A DNA stretch of 64,000 nt, taken from Asterias rubens. Its lineage: Eukaryota; Echinodermata; Asteroidea; Forcipulatida; Asteriidae. The stretch spans positions 182,571 through 246,570 of the forward strand of contig NW_022985706.1 of NCBI RefSeq assembly GCF_902459465.1. The letters run 5' to 3'. This document shows, piece after piece, positions 22,301 to 31,952 of this stretch. A program made the position numbers and the translations under genes. The notes below the pieces were generated by a model. It was given only the letters and a program-made list of their open reading frames with translations. It did not search any database and was not told where the DNA came from. How positions within the stretch are numbered: position 1 is the first letter of the stretch; each line of letters starts with the position of its first letter.

Positions 22301-25300
22301 AATGAACGCAGGAGGTAAGGGTGTTGCTACGGTTGATTAGTGATGTTTGAAGCTTAAGAGGTGCAAGGGACGCAGGAGGTAAGGGTGTTGCTACGGTTGA
22401 TTAGTGATGTTTGAAGCTTAAGAGGTGCAATGGACGCAGGAGGTAAGGGTGTTGCTACAGTTGATTAGTGATGTTTGAAGCTTTGTACGGTGTGACTATA
22501 AGAACAAACCATAAATAAATATAAGCCACGACCCTTGCAATTCTAGAGCAGTGTCTTACCAACTAGACTACCGAGGTTGCCCGGTAGCTAGAGGCAGGTC
22601 GAATCCTATGTTTTGGCAGCGGGTATCGCAACGATATAAGAGATGTTAAATTTGCACCGGGGATAAAGAATATTAATTTTGTTTTTTTTACCCATGCACC
22701 GATGTGTGTTAGCACATTGCAAGGGTCGTGGGTTCGAATCCCACCCGAGTAACATGCCTGTGATATTTGTTCACAGGACTCGGGAAAGTACTGAGTATAC
22801 AGTGCTAACACACATTGGTGTATAGGTAAAAACCAAAATTAACATAACTAAATAGCAAGGTTTTACATACAACCATGTATTAAATCTGCCGTCGATTTCA
22901 CAAAGAGTTAGGACTCGTCTTATCTCGAGTTAGGACGAGTAACTCGTCCTAACTTAGGATTAATCTTAAGGTCTGCATGCTACAGTGCAGGGTTGGGACT
23001 CGTCCTAAGTCCTAAGATTAGTCTTAAGTTAGGAAGAGTTTTGTGAAATCGACGGCAGGGAGATAGGGGATGGACTAAAAAAAAATATATTCTCAGCCGT
23101 TCTTTATCAAAGTTTGCAGTTCAAAGTGGTATCAACCATTGAAATATTTCTCTTTGAAATAGAGCTATTTTTCGAGAAACTGAATCTGAAACCTAACTTA
23201 GAAAAACCCAGGTGATTTCGGTTGTTACAATGTATTTATCTTCTTCAGTCTTTAACTCATACAACTTTTTTTTAAATTACTACTAAAAATAACATTCAGG
23301 CAGCCCAACAGTGCCATAGCAAAGCCATTCTGACATGTTACCCCATGTTAACGCGAGGTTTATAAAAGACTTTGAAATTTGCCTCCACTTTTGTAAGGAC
23401 TCTATTGGAAAATGCCTACATCACAGAACTTTATTTGACATTCTGGCCCCTCTTGAAAGTTATCATTCATTTTTTTCCAGAACCATTTTATAAAATTGTT
23501 TTGATAACTCCCTCGTTTGGTTTGACTCTACTCAGCAATATTAGGTATTGTGTGGGCTGTCGTGTCGTTCTTGATGATCAAAAATTCTCCAGAGGATGTG
23601 GGCCTACAAACCCTGACTGATAAAGATTCACAGAATAATAAAGTTGGTAAGTACATCAGTTATGTTTATTCCTACAAAGCGTTATTTAAAAGGCACTGGA
23701 CACTTTTGGTAATTACTCAAAATTGGTATTAGCTCAAAAACTTACTTGGTAACGAGCAATGGAGAGCTGTTGATAGAAAAATGAGAAATTACTCCCTCTG
23801 AAGTGACATTTTTTTTTTAGGAAAAAACGTAATTTCTCGCTGTAGTATTTGAATCTGACAAAGAATTCAGGCATCTGAAAGCACAGAAATTTGTGTAACA
23901 ATTTTGTTTTAGATTTGTTATTTTATGTGGGATACACCACAATGGGGGACAATGTGTGCAGGATTTGGCTGAAATTTAATGTGATTTGCCTTTGAAAAGT
24001 ACTGAGTGTATACAGTGCATAATACACATTCTTGGGAGTGTTGTGGCCGAGCAGATAAGAGCATCGGACTCAAGTTCAGGGCCCAATTTCATAGTGCTGC
24101 TTAGCGGCCGATTTTTTGCTTACTTTGCGATTTCTATTTCATAGCACTGCAAACCGTAAGCACACGAAAAGGCATGCTAACCTTCCGATGCTTACCGCAC
24201 GAAAATAAATGACGTCACAATGCAAATCCACGGTAAACACGCTATATGGCCGCCCAATTTTTCTGCTAACCTGTGAAATATGCTAAGGCTTGAGCAAATT
24301 TTTCTGCTACAGTAAGCACGCAAATTTGCTAACCGTTAAGCAGCGCTATGAAATTGGGCCCTGGTGGTTCATCAGGATTTGGGTTCAAATCCCGGTCGTG
24401 ACACTTGTGTCCTTGAGCGAGACACTTAACCATTGCTTCTCTCCACCCAGGGATAAATGGTTACCTGTGAGGGCAGAGATGGTCTATGTGAATGATTAGC
24501 TTGGGAGCGCGGTAACTCGCAGCACTGGCTGTATACTCCCCAGTGAGCTGAGATGGTTTAAGGAATGATTTAAGGGGCCAGTGACCAGGGGTAATAATGT
24601 CGGGCTGTGATAAAGCGCTATATGAAAATTTATTATTATTTGTGGAAAAGTAAAAACAAAGTTATGTTTGTTTTTAATCGTTGATAGGACCTGCCAAGGT
24701 GCAAAGTTCTGCTACAACCCGTGACATCATCGCAAGCCCATTTCTTTGGATTGTGAGCATATTATTCTTACTAAATGCCCATATATCCTATGGCATCATG
24801 GACTGGGGACAGCTATTTCTTATACAGGAAGTAGGATTCGACAACACAGTTGGTGAGTTGGCAATCCTTGCAGTTGTTTTAAATACGTAATGTCTCGGGC
24901 TATAGTCCTTTTCAAATCCACTGTTTTGTGTTTTTATTCTGCTTGCCTACGGTTCCAGCTTGGTGTCTATTCACCCATTTGTAGTTGTTATCTGTAAAAT
25001 AGTTGTAATATAAACTTTCACACTGGAACCCACTTCCCCAAAGTCCGTGATCCTGACTCAAAAGCATACTTGCTTGCCTGACTTTTTTCAAACTTTATTT
25101 TATTTCAATCTATATCTACCATTGCAAGCTAACAAAAAGGATGGATAAAGATTTGATAACAACTAAAACGCAAACTATTAATAAATCAAAAAACACAGAA
25201 TAACTAGTAAGCTCTGCAGCCAATTTCACGAAACGCTGAGATTAATCCTATCTCGAGTTAATTATAGGACGAGTTAGAATGGGTACTATGCGTCCTTACG

Positions 25301-28300
25301 TGTATGGATACGGAACTTAACTCATCCTAAAGTCCTAAGATTAATCCTTAGTTAGGAAGAGTTTGGTGAAATCGACGGCTGTATTGTTGGTGGGCTGAAA
25401 TGTTAAGATTTATTTTGAATTTTGAGATTGAAATTGGACGATGTATAAGGCCCTTTTTGCATAAGAGAGCGTGCAAAAATAACTTCTTTCTTTTCCTTTT
25501 TATCCCCTCAGGGAGTGCCTTTATGAGTTCTTATTCCATCGGGGCGATTGTAGGAAGCATAGCGTCTGGCTATGTCACTGATAAACTTATTGCCAGGGTA
25601 AATTTATTATTATTCCCAATATACATGTAAGATTCAATTAAGTCTCATTTATGATACCGGGGGACTCATATTATCGTGGGTGACTTTGACAGGAAACTGA
25701 AAGATAATTTGTATCTGTTTTGTCAGTAACGACACTCCACATGTATTTGTGATTTTAAAGTGTCAATACCGGGACTCAAACCCAACACTCTGCTGCGAAC
25801 AGAAACACCAGAACTCCAGTGCACTTGACACCTCAGCTACGACACTCAACATTGTTATTTTAAATGTGCAAAGACCGGGACTTGAACCTGCACTCTGCTG
25901 AACCGAAACACCAGAGCACGAGTCCAGTGCGCTTTCCGCTCAGTAACGACACTCCACATGTATTTGTGATTTCAAAGTGTCAAGACCGGGACTCAAACCC
26001 ACATTCTGCGGCGAACAGAAACACCAGAACTCCAGTGCACTTGACACCTCAGCTACGACACTCCACCATAGATGTAATTATAATTTGGATTTCTTATTTT
26101 CTTTCCCACAGGCAAGCAAACAATCTAAAGGGAGCCCTCGATTTATATGGTTCCTCATCATGGAGGCTGTCAATCTACTTTTTATACACATGTTCAGGAC
26201 TGAGGTTAATTTGGAAACGAGTCAGGTAACAGAAACTAAGAGTTATTTTCATTTCATTTTTTTAAAATAAAAATATCTATGTTATGAGAACTGTTTGTCA
26301 ATGCATAATTTTTTATTAGTCATTTAATAAGGACACAATTTTCAAGACATGACCTGGCAATGATTCGAACCAAACATTCAAACAGACTTTGATTCTTGAT
26401 ATCAGTGCAAGCTGGGTTACTTTATCTATCATGGATGATATTGAATGGTCAGACAGTAGGAGGGTTGACTATAAACCGTGTATGCATTCACAACATGATA
26501 TCATATTGCATGCTGGCATCATTCAAAAGAACAGTGGATGATATTGAATGGTCAGACAGTAGGAGGGTTGACTATAAACCGTGTATGCATTCACAACATG
26601 ATATCATATTGCATGCTGGCATCATTCAAAGGAACAGTGGATGATATTGAATGGTCAGACAGTAGGAGGGTTGACTATAAACCGTGTATGCATTCACAAC
26701 ATGATATCATATTGCATGCTGGCATCATTCAAAAGTACAGTGGATGATATTGAATGGTCAGACAGTAGGAGGGTTGACTATAAACCATGTATGCATTCAC
26801 AACATGATATCATATTGCATGCTGGCATCATTCAAAAGTACAGTGGATGATATTGAATGGTCAGGCAGTAGGAGGGTTGACTATAAACCGTGTATGCATT
26901 CACAACATGATATCATATTGCATGCTGGCATCATTCAAAAGAACAGTGGATGATATTGAATGGTCAGACAGTAGGAGGGTTGACTATAAACCGTGTATGC
27001 ATTCACAACATGATATCATATTGCATGCTGGCATCATTCAAAAGTACAGTGGATGATATTGAATGGTCAAATAGTAGGAGGGTTGACTATAAACCGTGTA
27101 TGCATTCACAACATGATATCATATTGCATGCTGGCATCATTCAAAAGAACAGTGGATGATATTGAATGGTCAGACAGTAGGAGGGTTGACTATAAACCGT
27201 GTATGCATTCACAACATGATATCATATTGCATGCTGGCATCATTCAAAAGAACAGTGAATGATATTGAATGGTCAGACAGTAGGAGGGTTGACTATAAAC
27301 CGTGTATGCATTCACAACATGATATCATATTGCATGCTGGCATCGTTCAAAAGAACAGTGGATGATATTGAAAGGTCAGACAGTAGGAGGGTTGACTATA
27401 GTGTGTATGCATTCACAACATGATTGTAGGATGGCATAGTTTATCTTTCATTCCAAACCACAGTGGATAATATTGAATGGTCAAATAGTAGGAGGGTTAA
27501 CACAGCTTCCCATTATTGTTTTTTAGGTATTCCTTCTGCTGATCAGTTTTGTGATGGGTGTATGTCAGTACAGCTGCTTCTCTGTGTATGGTGTTGTAGC
27601 CATTGAGAATGCTCCAGCTCACCTCTCCGGTACCTCGCATGCTTTTGCTGGCATGGCTTGCAATGGTAGGTATTTTTTTATTTGTTTATGAGTGATCGCC
27701 TATCATCAGAAGGCTTTAGGATTAGCAGCCACATGTTCTAGTTTCTGCAGTTTGTAAACAAGTGTACCCCCTGGCACTGTGAACTTCTCCCATGTTTTCT
27801 CCGACATCCCAATTGACACAAGGTACTTTAACAGCAGGTAAAAAACCTTGTCCTGGGACGGTACTTATCCACTGGTTAACCTGGCGGACTAAGTGTGACA
27901 AGGTCTTGATTAAAACTGCACAGATTTGTTGTCCTTCTATTTGTTTTCAAAAGACTCTGGGAAGTGTACAGAGCTTGTATGTTTGGTTTGCTGTAACACC
28001 ATGTGTGTATCTACTTGCTAGGTAGATTACATGTTCTTTTGAGAACTTGTACAAATGTATACCCAGCGAGGAAGTAGACACACACACATGGTGTTACCGC
28101 AAACTAAATATGTATTGATACCTCACCATGCAATGCCTTAAATCCCATGTACAGAGCTTTAACACACATTTATAGGTTGATCTGCAAGATTTGATATCTT
28201 TTTGTTTTCTCTTAGTTGGCGTCCTGTTGGCAGGGTTTCCCTTAACCTACCTCGCTGAGATGTACAACTGGGGAGTCGTTCTGATGTATCTGGAAATCAT

Positions 28301-28382
28301 GTCCCTGGCGAGTGTATTTCTTCTGATCGTAACGAGGAATGCCGACGCCAGGATTGGAAAATCGGCGAAGAAGCTGGAGTAA
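19384..28382 (+). CDS. SLC37A4: Glucose-6-phosphate translocase (SLC37A4-like, ER membrane)
   Basis: Nine exons: 19384-19525, 20141-20373, 21219-21354, 23545-23646, 24688-24852, 25512-25597, 26112-26225, 27527-27665, 28216-28382. All have GT-AG borders, and lengths sum to 428 codons (427 aa), close to the vertebrate protein. This major-facilitator family member exchanges cytosolic glucose-6-phosphate for phosphate across the ER membrane, feeding glucose-6-phosphatase. Family hallmarks visible: YYLNRKSFSFLMP near residue 21 (its Arg26 matches the human Arg28 altered in glycogen storage disease Ib), SKFASGILSDK, FLNGLAQGGGWPGCSK, DWGQLFLIQE, GSIASGYVTDK, and about ten hydrophobic segments. The C-terminus KKLE is a dilysine ER-retrieval signal. 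The ATG at 19384 begins MASYMVWRSS and matches the usual start. Introns after exons 2, 3 and 7 carry tandem duplications described separately. SLC37A1-3 are longer relatives and fit less well. Confidence 0.95.
20374..20487 (+). repeat. Tandem duplicate of SLC37A4-like exon 2 end with its splice donor
   Basis: The last 77 bp of exon 2 plus the donor and following intron bases recur once, offset by exactly 110 bp (exon-like part 20407-20483, then GTTGGT). In the copy, most differences from exon 2 are synonymous and one changes Leu to Phe (CSKIFKK). The copy is preceded by AATGTAG, but splicing from that AG would give 77 nt and shift the frame, so it is more likely a pseudo-exon or an alternative donor. 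Confidence 0.85.
20508..20665 (+). mobile_element. tRNA-derived SINE fragment
   Basis: B box GGTTCGAATCCCACGCGAG followed by the family body (ACTGAGTATACAGTGCTAAC, then a GGTGTATATGGG tail). The A-box half is mostly missing. Confidence 0.7.
20800..21180 (-). mobile_element. tRNA-derived SINE (second family), minus orientation
   Basis: It shares GTGCACTGGGTTCTTTTAC, AACGGCTTTACG, the reversed B box TTGGACTCGAACCCACAC and AGAACCCCTTCTCTTTTC with the full element at 50370-50766. Located in intron 2 of the SLC37A4-like gene. Confidence 0.65.
21334..22483 (+). repeat. 64-bp minisatellite: 18 copies of exon 3 end plus splice donor
   Basis: The unit is 64 bp, repeated 18 times with almost no length change. 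Copy 1 begins inside exon 3 of the SLC37A4-like gene, so each unit holds the last 21 exon bases (GAGGTGCAATGAACGCAGGAG) split as 20 plus the donor GTAAGG. Donors fall at 21355 and every 64 bp to 22443, and all 18 are intact. Variation is limited to a few positions (AAC/AAT/GAC, ACAG/ACGG). Each unit also has AAGAG| before GTGCAATG, which would delimit an 18-nt cassette. Confidence 0.95.
22505..22850. mobile_element. tRNA-derived SINE pair, head-to-head
   Basis: A reversed head (AACTAGACTACCGAGGTTGC, reversed A box) lies next to a forward copy with B box GGTTCGAATCCCACCCGAG and the body ACTGAGTATACAGTGCTAAC. Confidence 0.7.
22889..23057. mobile_element. Fold-back element, GTCGATTTCAC family
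   Basis: Ends GCCGTCGATTTCACAAAGAG and GAGTTTTGTGAAATCGACGGC invert. The interior repeats TCCTAACTTAGGATTAATCT. A diverged copy is at 25220-25380. Confidence 0.75.
24040..24640 (+). mobile_element. SINE interrupted by a fold-back element
   Basis: The SINE head (GTGGCCGAGCAGATAAGAGC) stops at about 24080 and resumes at about 24362 with its B-box region (GGGTTCAAATCCCGGTCGTG) and tail (AAAGCGCTATATGAAAATTT, then TTATTATT). The intervening 280 bp is a GGGCCCAATTTCATAG fold-back with inverted ends. Confidence 0.75.
25220..25380. mobile_element. Fold-back element, GTCGATTTCAC family, diverged
   Basis: Left CAATTTCACGAAACGCTGAG, right GAGTTTGGTGAAATCGACGG, with interior AGATTAATCCT words as in the copy at 22889-23057. 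Confidence 0.65.
25690..26080 (-). repeat. Tandemly duplicated SINE head fragments
   Basis: The segment GTCAAGACCGGGACTCAAAC and onward (reversed B box, AACAGAAACACCAGAACTCC, ACACCTCAGCTACGACACTC) recurs about every 110-218 bp, three times. It lies in intron 6 of the SLC37A4-like gene and ends just before exon 7. Confidence 0.7.
26433..27500 (+). repeat. 103-bp minisatellite in SLC37A4-like intron 7
   Basis: Units start at 26433 and recur every 103 bp to 27360. The first nine are near-identical, the tenth is diverged and an eleventh is partial, ending about 25 bp before the acceptor of exon 8 at 27527. Each unit reads open in one frame and so gives a ladder of overlapping 69-residue ORFs. 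With a period that is not a multiple of three and no codon bias, these are not genes. Confidence 0.95.
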
Positions 28383-28768
28383 GGAGCTCAACAGATATGA
28401 TAACTTCACGAGGAGTCGATAATGGGAGGCATTTAAAAGCCTCCATTACCCAGGGGCCAATTTCATAGAGCTGCTTGAAGAGAAAATAATAAAATTGCTT
28501 AGCAAGTTTCTGCTTAGCACATTTACAGGAGAGCTCCATCAAGCTCCACAAAATGAGTTGACATTTGACCTCAGCATTTTCTGTGTTCTATATTGTATTC
28601 CTATGTATGGAACCATCCATGGTTGAACAGACCAAAGAATACTGTTTACATGTTCTTCAAAGCAGTGGGGTGCCGTGCATGTCAACTTTTTAATTTAACA
28701 ATTGCCAAAAATGAATATTGCAATTTTTTTCAGAATAATATTTTTAATCACTGCCTTTTTCTAAATGA

Positions 28769-28774
28769 AATAAA
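28769..28774 (+). terminator. Putative polyadenylation signal of the SLC37A4-like gene
   Basis: AATAAA lies about 390 bp after the TAA at 28380-28382 and is the first canonical hexamer in the 3' flank. Assignment is by position only. Confidence 0.4.
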
Positions 28775-29284
28775 TCGGATTAAACTGGTGCCAATGAGTG
28801 TTAGTGTAACAAGCAAGAGGATCAAAACTTGGATGCTGCATTAAGTGTTTGCGTCAATGTTTATGCTGTACTAGTTTAAATAATAACAAGAATAATAAAT
28901 AGTGTTTGTAAAGCGCCTTTTACAAAAGTTACAAAGCGATGTACAGAAACTACGAATAAACACAAATAATAATAACTTAGCTTAGCATAAGAATAAATGA
29001 GTTTTTAACATGGCTTTGAAGGATTTAAGGGATGAAGCCTGATGGATGTAAAGAGGTACATTGTTTCAATTAGGGTTTTAATTAACTTTTTCAATATTAA
29101 AAAAAAAAATCCAAAATGACCAGAGAACAGCAATTGCATAATTTTCTTGTTTTTAAAACTACCTAGGCCTACATGCCTCTGCATATTTTTAAGAGAATTG
29201 TGAGAGAATCGTAAGTTCCTGTACTTTAGAGGAGGTTTCTGAACAGTACACATGTATAGAAATGATGATGAAGATGATCAAGCT

Positions 29285-29560
29285 TAAGACGAAACTATAA
29301 ATAAATAGTGAACTTGCGGGTACAACCATGTAAATCTCTTATGAGTGAGTGTTCGCTCTGAAAAGAGCCGGTATGGTCTCAATGTCTTGAACAGTAGGCC
29401 TATACTCTGCTCGTCTTCAGGAAAACAGAGTGGAATGTACTGTTCGAATCGTCAAGACCAAAGCGGCTCTTTTGAGCGAACACTCACTCATAAGAGATTT
29501 ACATACGGTTGTACCAGCAAGTTCACTATATTTATTCATAGTTTCTTCTTATTTCTCCAC
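29285..29560. mobile_element. Fold-back element with AGAGCCGG motif
   Basis: Left GAGTGAGTGTTCGCTCTGAA and right GAGCGAACACTCACTCATAA invert. Outer flanks ACTATAAATAAATAGTGAAC also invert. Related copies: 42715-43020 and a fragment at 56610-56720. Confidence 0.7.
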
Positions 29561-29812
29561 ACCATGCAAAGCTTCGAACAATACTTATGATCAAGCTTTG
29601 ATACTTTAACAGTTACTACAAAACGTACATGTACATGTCTATGTATTCATCTTTTTGAAAATCATGTGTACATCTTTTGATTTCATAGACCTTACGTTAT
29701 ATTAAGTTCTGGTTATTTGTTTAATTGATCTTTACGCTGCGGCAGTGTATGTCTTCCACTTCTCAGCGTAACGGCTTTTTCTTGTGCCATAGAAAACTGA
29801 AATCACTGTTTA

Positions 29813-30143
29813 AAGACATAAAACCTTTCTCGGTGACAAGTAATGGGGAGAGGTTGATGGTATAACACATCGTGAGAAACGGCTCCCTCTGAAGTGCCAT
29901 AGTTTTCGAGAAAGAAGTAATTTTCCACGAATTTGATTTCGAGACCTCAGATTTAGAACTTGAGGTCTCGAAATCAACCATCTAAACGCATGGTTGTTTT
30001 TTTCTTTCATTATTATCTCGCAAGTTCGTTGACCAATTGAGCTCAAATTTTCACAGGTTTGTTATATTTTATACATAATGTTGAGATACACCAACTTTGA
30101 AGGCTAGTCTTTGACAATTACCAATAGTGTCCACTGCCTTTAA
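29813..30143. mobile_element. TTAA MITE, GGCAGTGGACAC family, 5'-deleted
   Basis: The interior and right end (CCAATAGTGTCCACTGCCTT) are intact, but the left terminus is missing. Flanking text on both sides is duplicated (CTTCCACTTCTCAGCGTAAC near 29755 and 30208). Confidence 0.75.
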
Positions 30144-31245
30144 TAGACCTTGCGTTATATTTAGTTCTGGTTATTTGTTTGATTGATCTTAAGCTGCCAC
30201 AGTGTATGTCTTCCACTTCTCAGCGTAACAGCTTTTTCTTGCGCCATAGAAAACTGAAATCACTGCTTTAAAGTTCCCATCTTCTCCAGCAAACTTGGAC
30301 CCCTAATTCTGATTGGTTGAGTATATATCCATTTTTTGGAAGCCCACCAAGGGTGAGCGGATCAACAAAGTTATTCATGTTTAATAATGGGGCCATTTAT
30401 TACTGAAGTCAATTTCTTTTACATTGAGTTTGTTTCTCTTTTTTTAGAGAAAGAAAAATGTAAGGAAATTTGTTTCCAACAGTGAGTGAGCATTTTGTCA
30501 CAGCTGGAATAAATGTTCTGTATTAACTATTTTTATTTCTATGTATCTCTTTTCCCCTTTTATTTGCCCATTTTGCTTTACTTCATTAAAAACTGTCAAA
30601 TTTGTAAAAAGTATTTTAAGATTTTATAACTGAAACCTTGATGCAGTACTACATACATATTTTATTATGTAACCTTGCAAATAAAATTAAAAGTTCAGTT
30701 ATTTGTGTGTGCTTGAACAAAATGGAAGTTCTATTTTACTTCTGGTGCTAATTTGAGATTTTATATTGATCATAGTTATTGAGATTTTATATCATGAATA
30801 TAATAGTATTGAATTGTTATACTTATGTTATATGGGCCTTCTTTTAGTTTCCTTTTTAAAAGGGTATTTTGATGTTTTTAATCACAATGAAAGTATAATT
30901 TATAAAGAATTATAACTGTAACAAATGTGAATTGACATGCAAAGTATGAATATAAAAAAAGAATTATGCAATAAATGTACACTTGTTACAATTATTATCA
31001 AACATTTTAAAGTTATTTTGCTGGCCACAGTCGTGTCAACAAATATTAAATTCAATAGATGATCAACATTCAAAATGTGCAAGCATAAATTATTGACCTA
31101 AGAAGAGTACGTTTACTGACATATGGGTGCACTAAACTAAATAGGCAAACATTTGTAAACCCCGAAATCCACAACTTTTTTGAAGCACTAATGTGTAAAT
31201 TATGAATAGTTATCACAAAGTGAGGGCTCTGTGCTTTAACACAAG

Positions 31246-31487
31246 GGCTCAATTTCATAGAGCTGCTAAGCTCAAAAACTTGCTTAGCATGAAATTTCTT
31301 CCTTGATAAAAACAGGATTACCAACCAAATGTCCATTTGTTACATATTGATTGCTACTGGTATTCAGCTGTTGTTTGCTTATCCTGAAAATCACGTAGAA
31401 ATTTGGTTGGTAATCCTGTTTTTATGAAGGAAGAAATTTCATGCTAAGCAAATTTTTGTGCTTAGCAGCTCTATGAAATTGGGCCCT
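31246..31487. mobile_element. Fold-back element, GGGCCCAATTTCATAG family
   Basis: Left GGGCTCAATTTCATAGAGCT, right AGCTCTATGAAATTGGGCCC. The arms also share AGGATTACCAACCAAAT and its complement. Confidence 0.8.
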
Positions 31488-31952
31488 GATAAGACTTTAT
31501 AATTGTAGGCTTTAATAAAGTAGGTCCTATTTGGCTGTATGGTGGAGGGTTCTTCATGAAAACTGGCAGCAAGTCGGTGTGGGGAAGGAAAACAAAACTT
31601 TTTCGGGTGATACTTTCTGGGTTATAAGCACAAATTCCAGAAGGCTAACCTACCCAAAACTGAATATAAATCTAAAGTTTAGTTGTCATAAAATACATTT
31701 GTTTCGTTTTCAAGAAGCAGTTAGACTTTATAGTATTTTTAAAGTACTTTGAAGAAATTGCATGTTGCATGAATTGTTATTGTGTGTGTGTGAAGCATGC
31801 ACTTGGATTTTTTTACTGGACAAAGGGAATAGCGCCACCTATTGTCAGAAATAAAATATTTCACTTTATGCAGGACTGTGGCGCTGCTTTTGTGTAAAAT
31901 AGCGTGTTCCAATTTGAGACAGGGACATTATTAGTCCAAATCGCTGCTGAGA

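Larger units (their letters stand above)
28775..31952. other. Spacer between SLC37A4-like and ACTL6A-like genes
   Basis: It contains a fold-back element with AGAGCCGG motifs (29285-29560), a TTAA MITE (29813-30143) sitting in a duplicated tract (the CTTCTCAGCGTAACGGC text near 29760 recurs near 30220), AT-rich DNA at 30400-31100 and a fold-back at 31246-31487. No convincing gene was seen. Confidence 0.6.

Noticed and set aside
21334..22483. Regular repeats that could suggest a CRISPR-like array
   Set aside because: Units are contiguous with no unique spacers, the DNA is eukaryotic, and the unit is an exon border.
26396..27365. Ladder of overlapping 69-residue plus-strand ORFs
   Set aside because: These arise from the 103-bp minisatellite in an intron. 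They shift frame between units and carry no domain.
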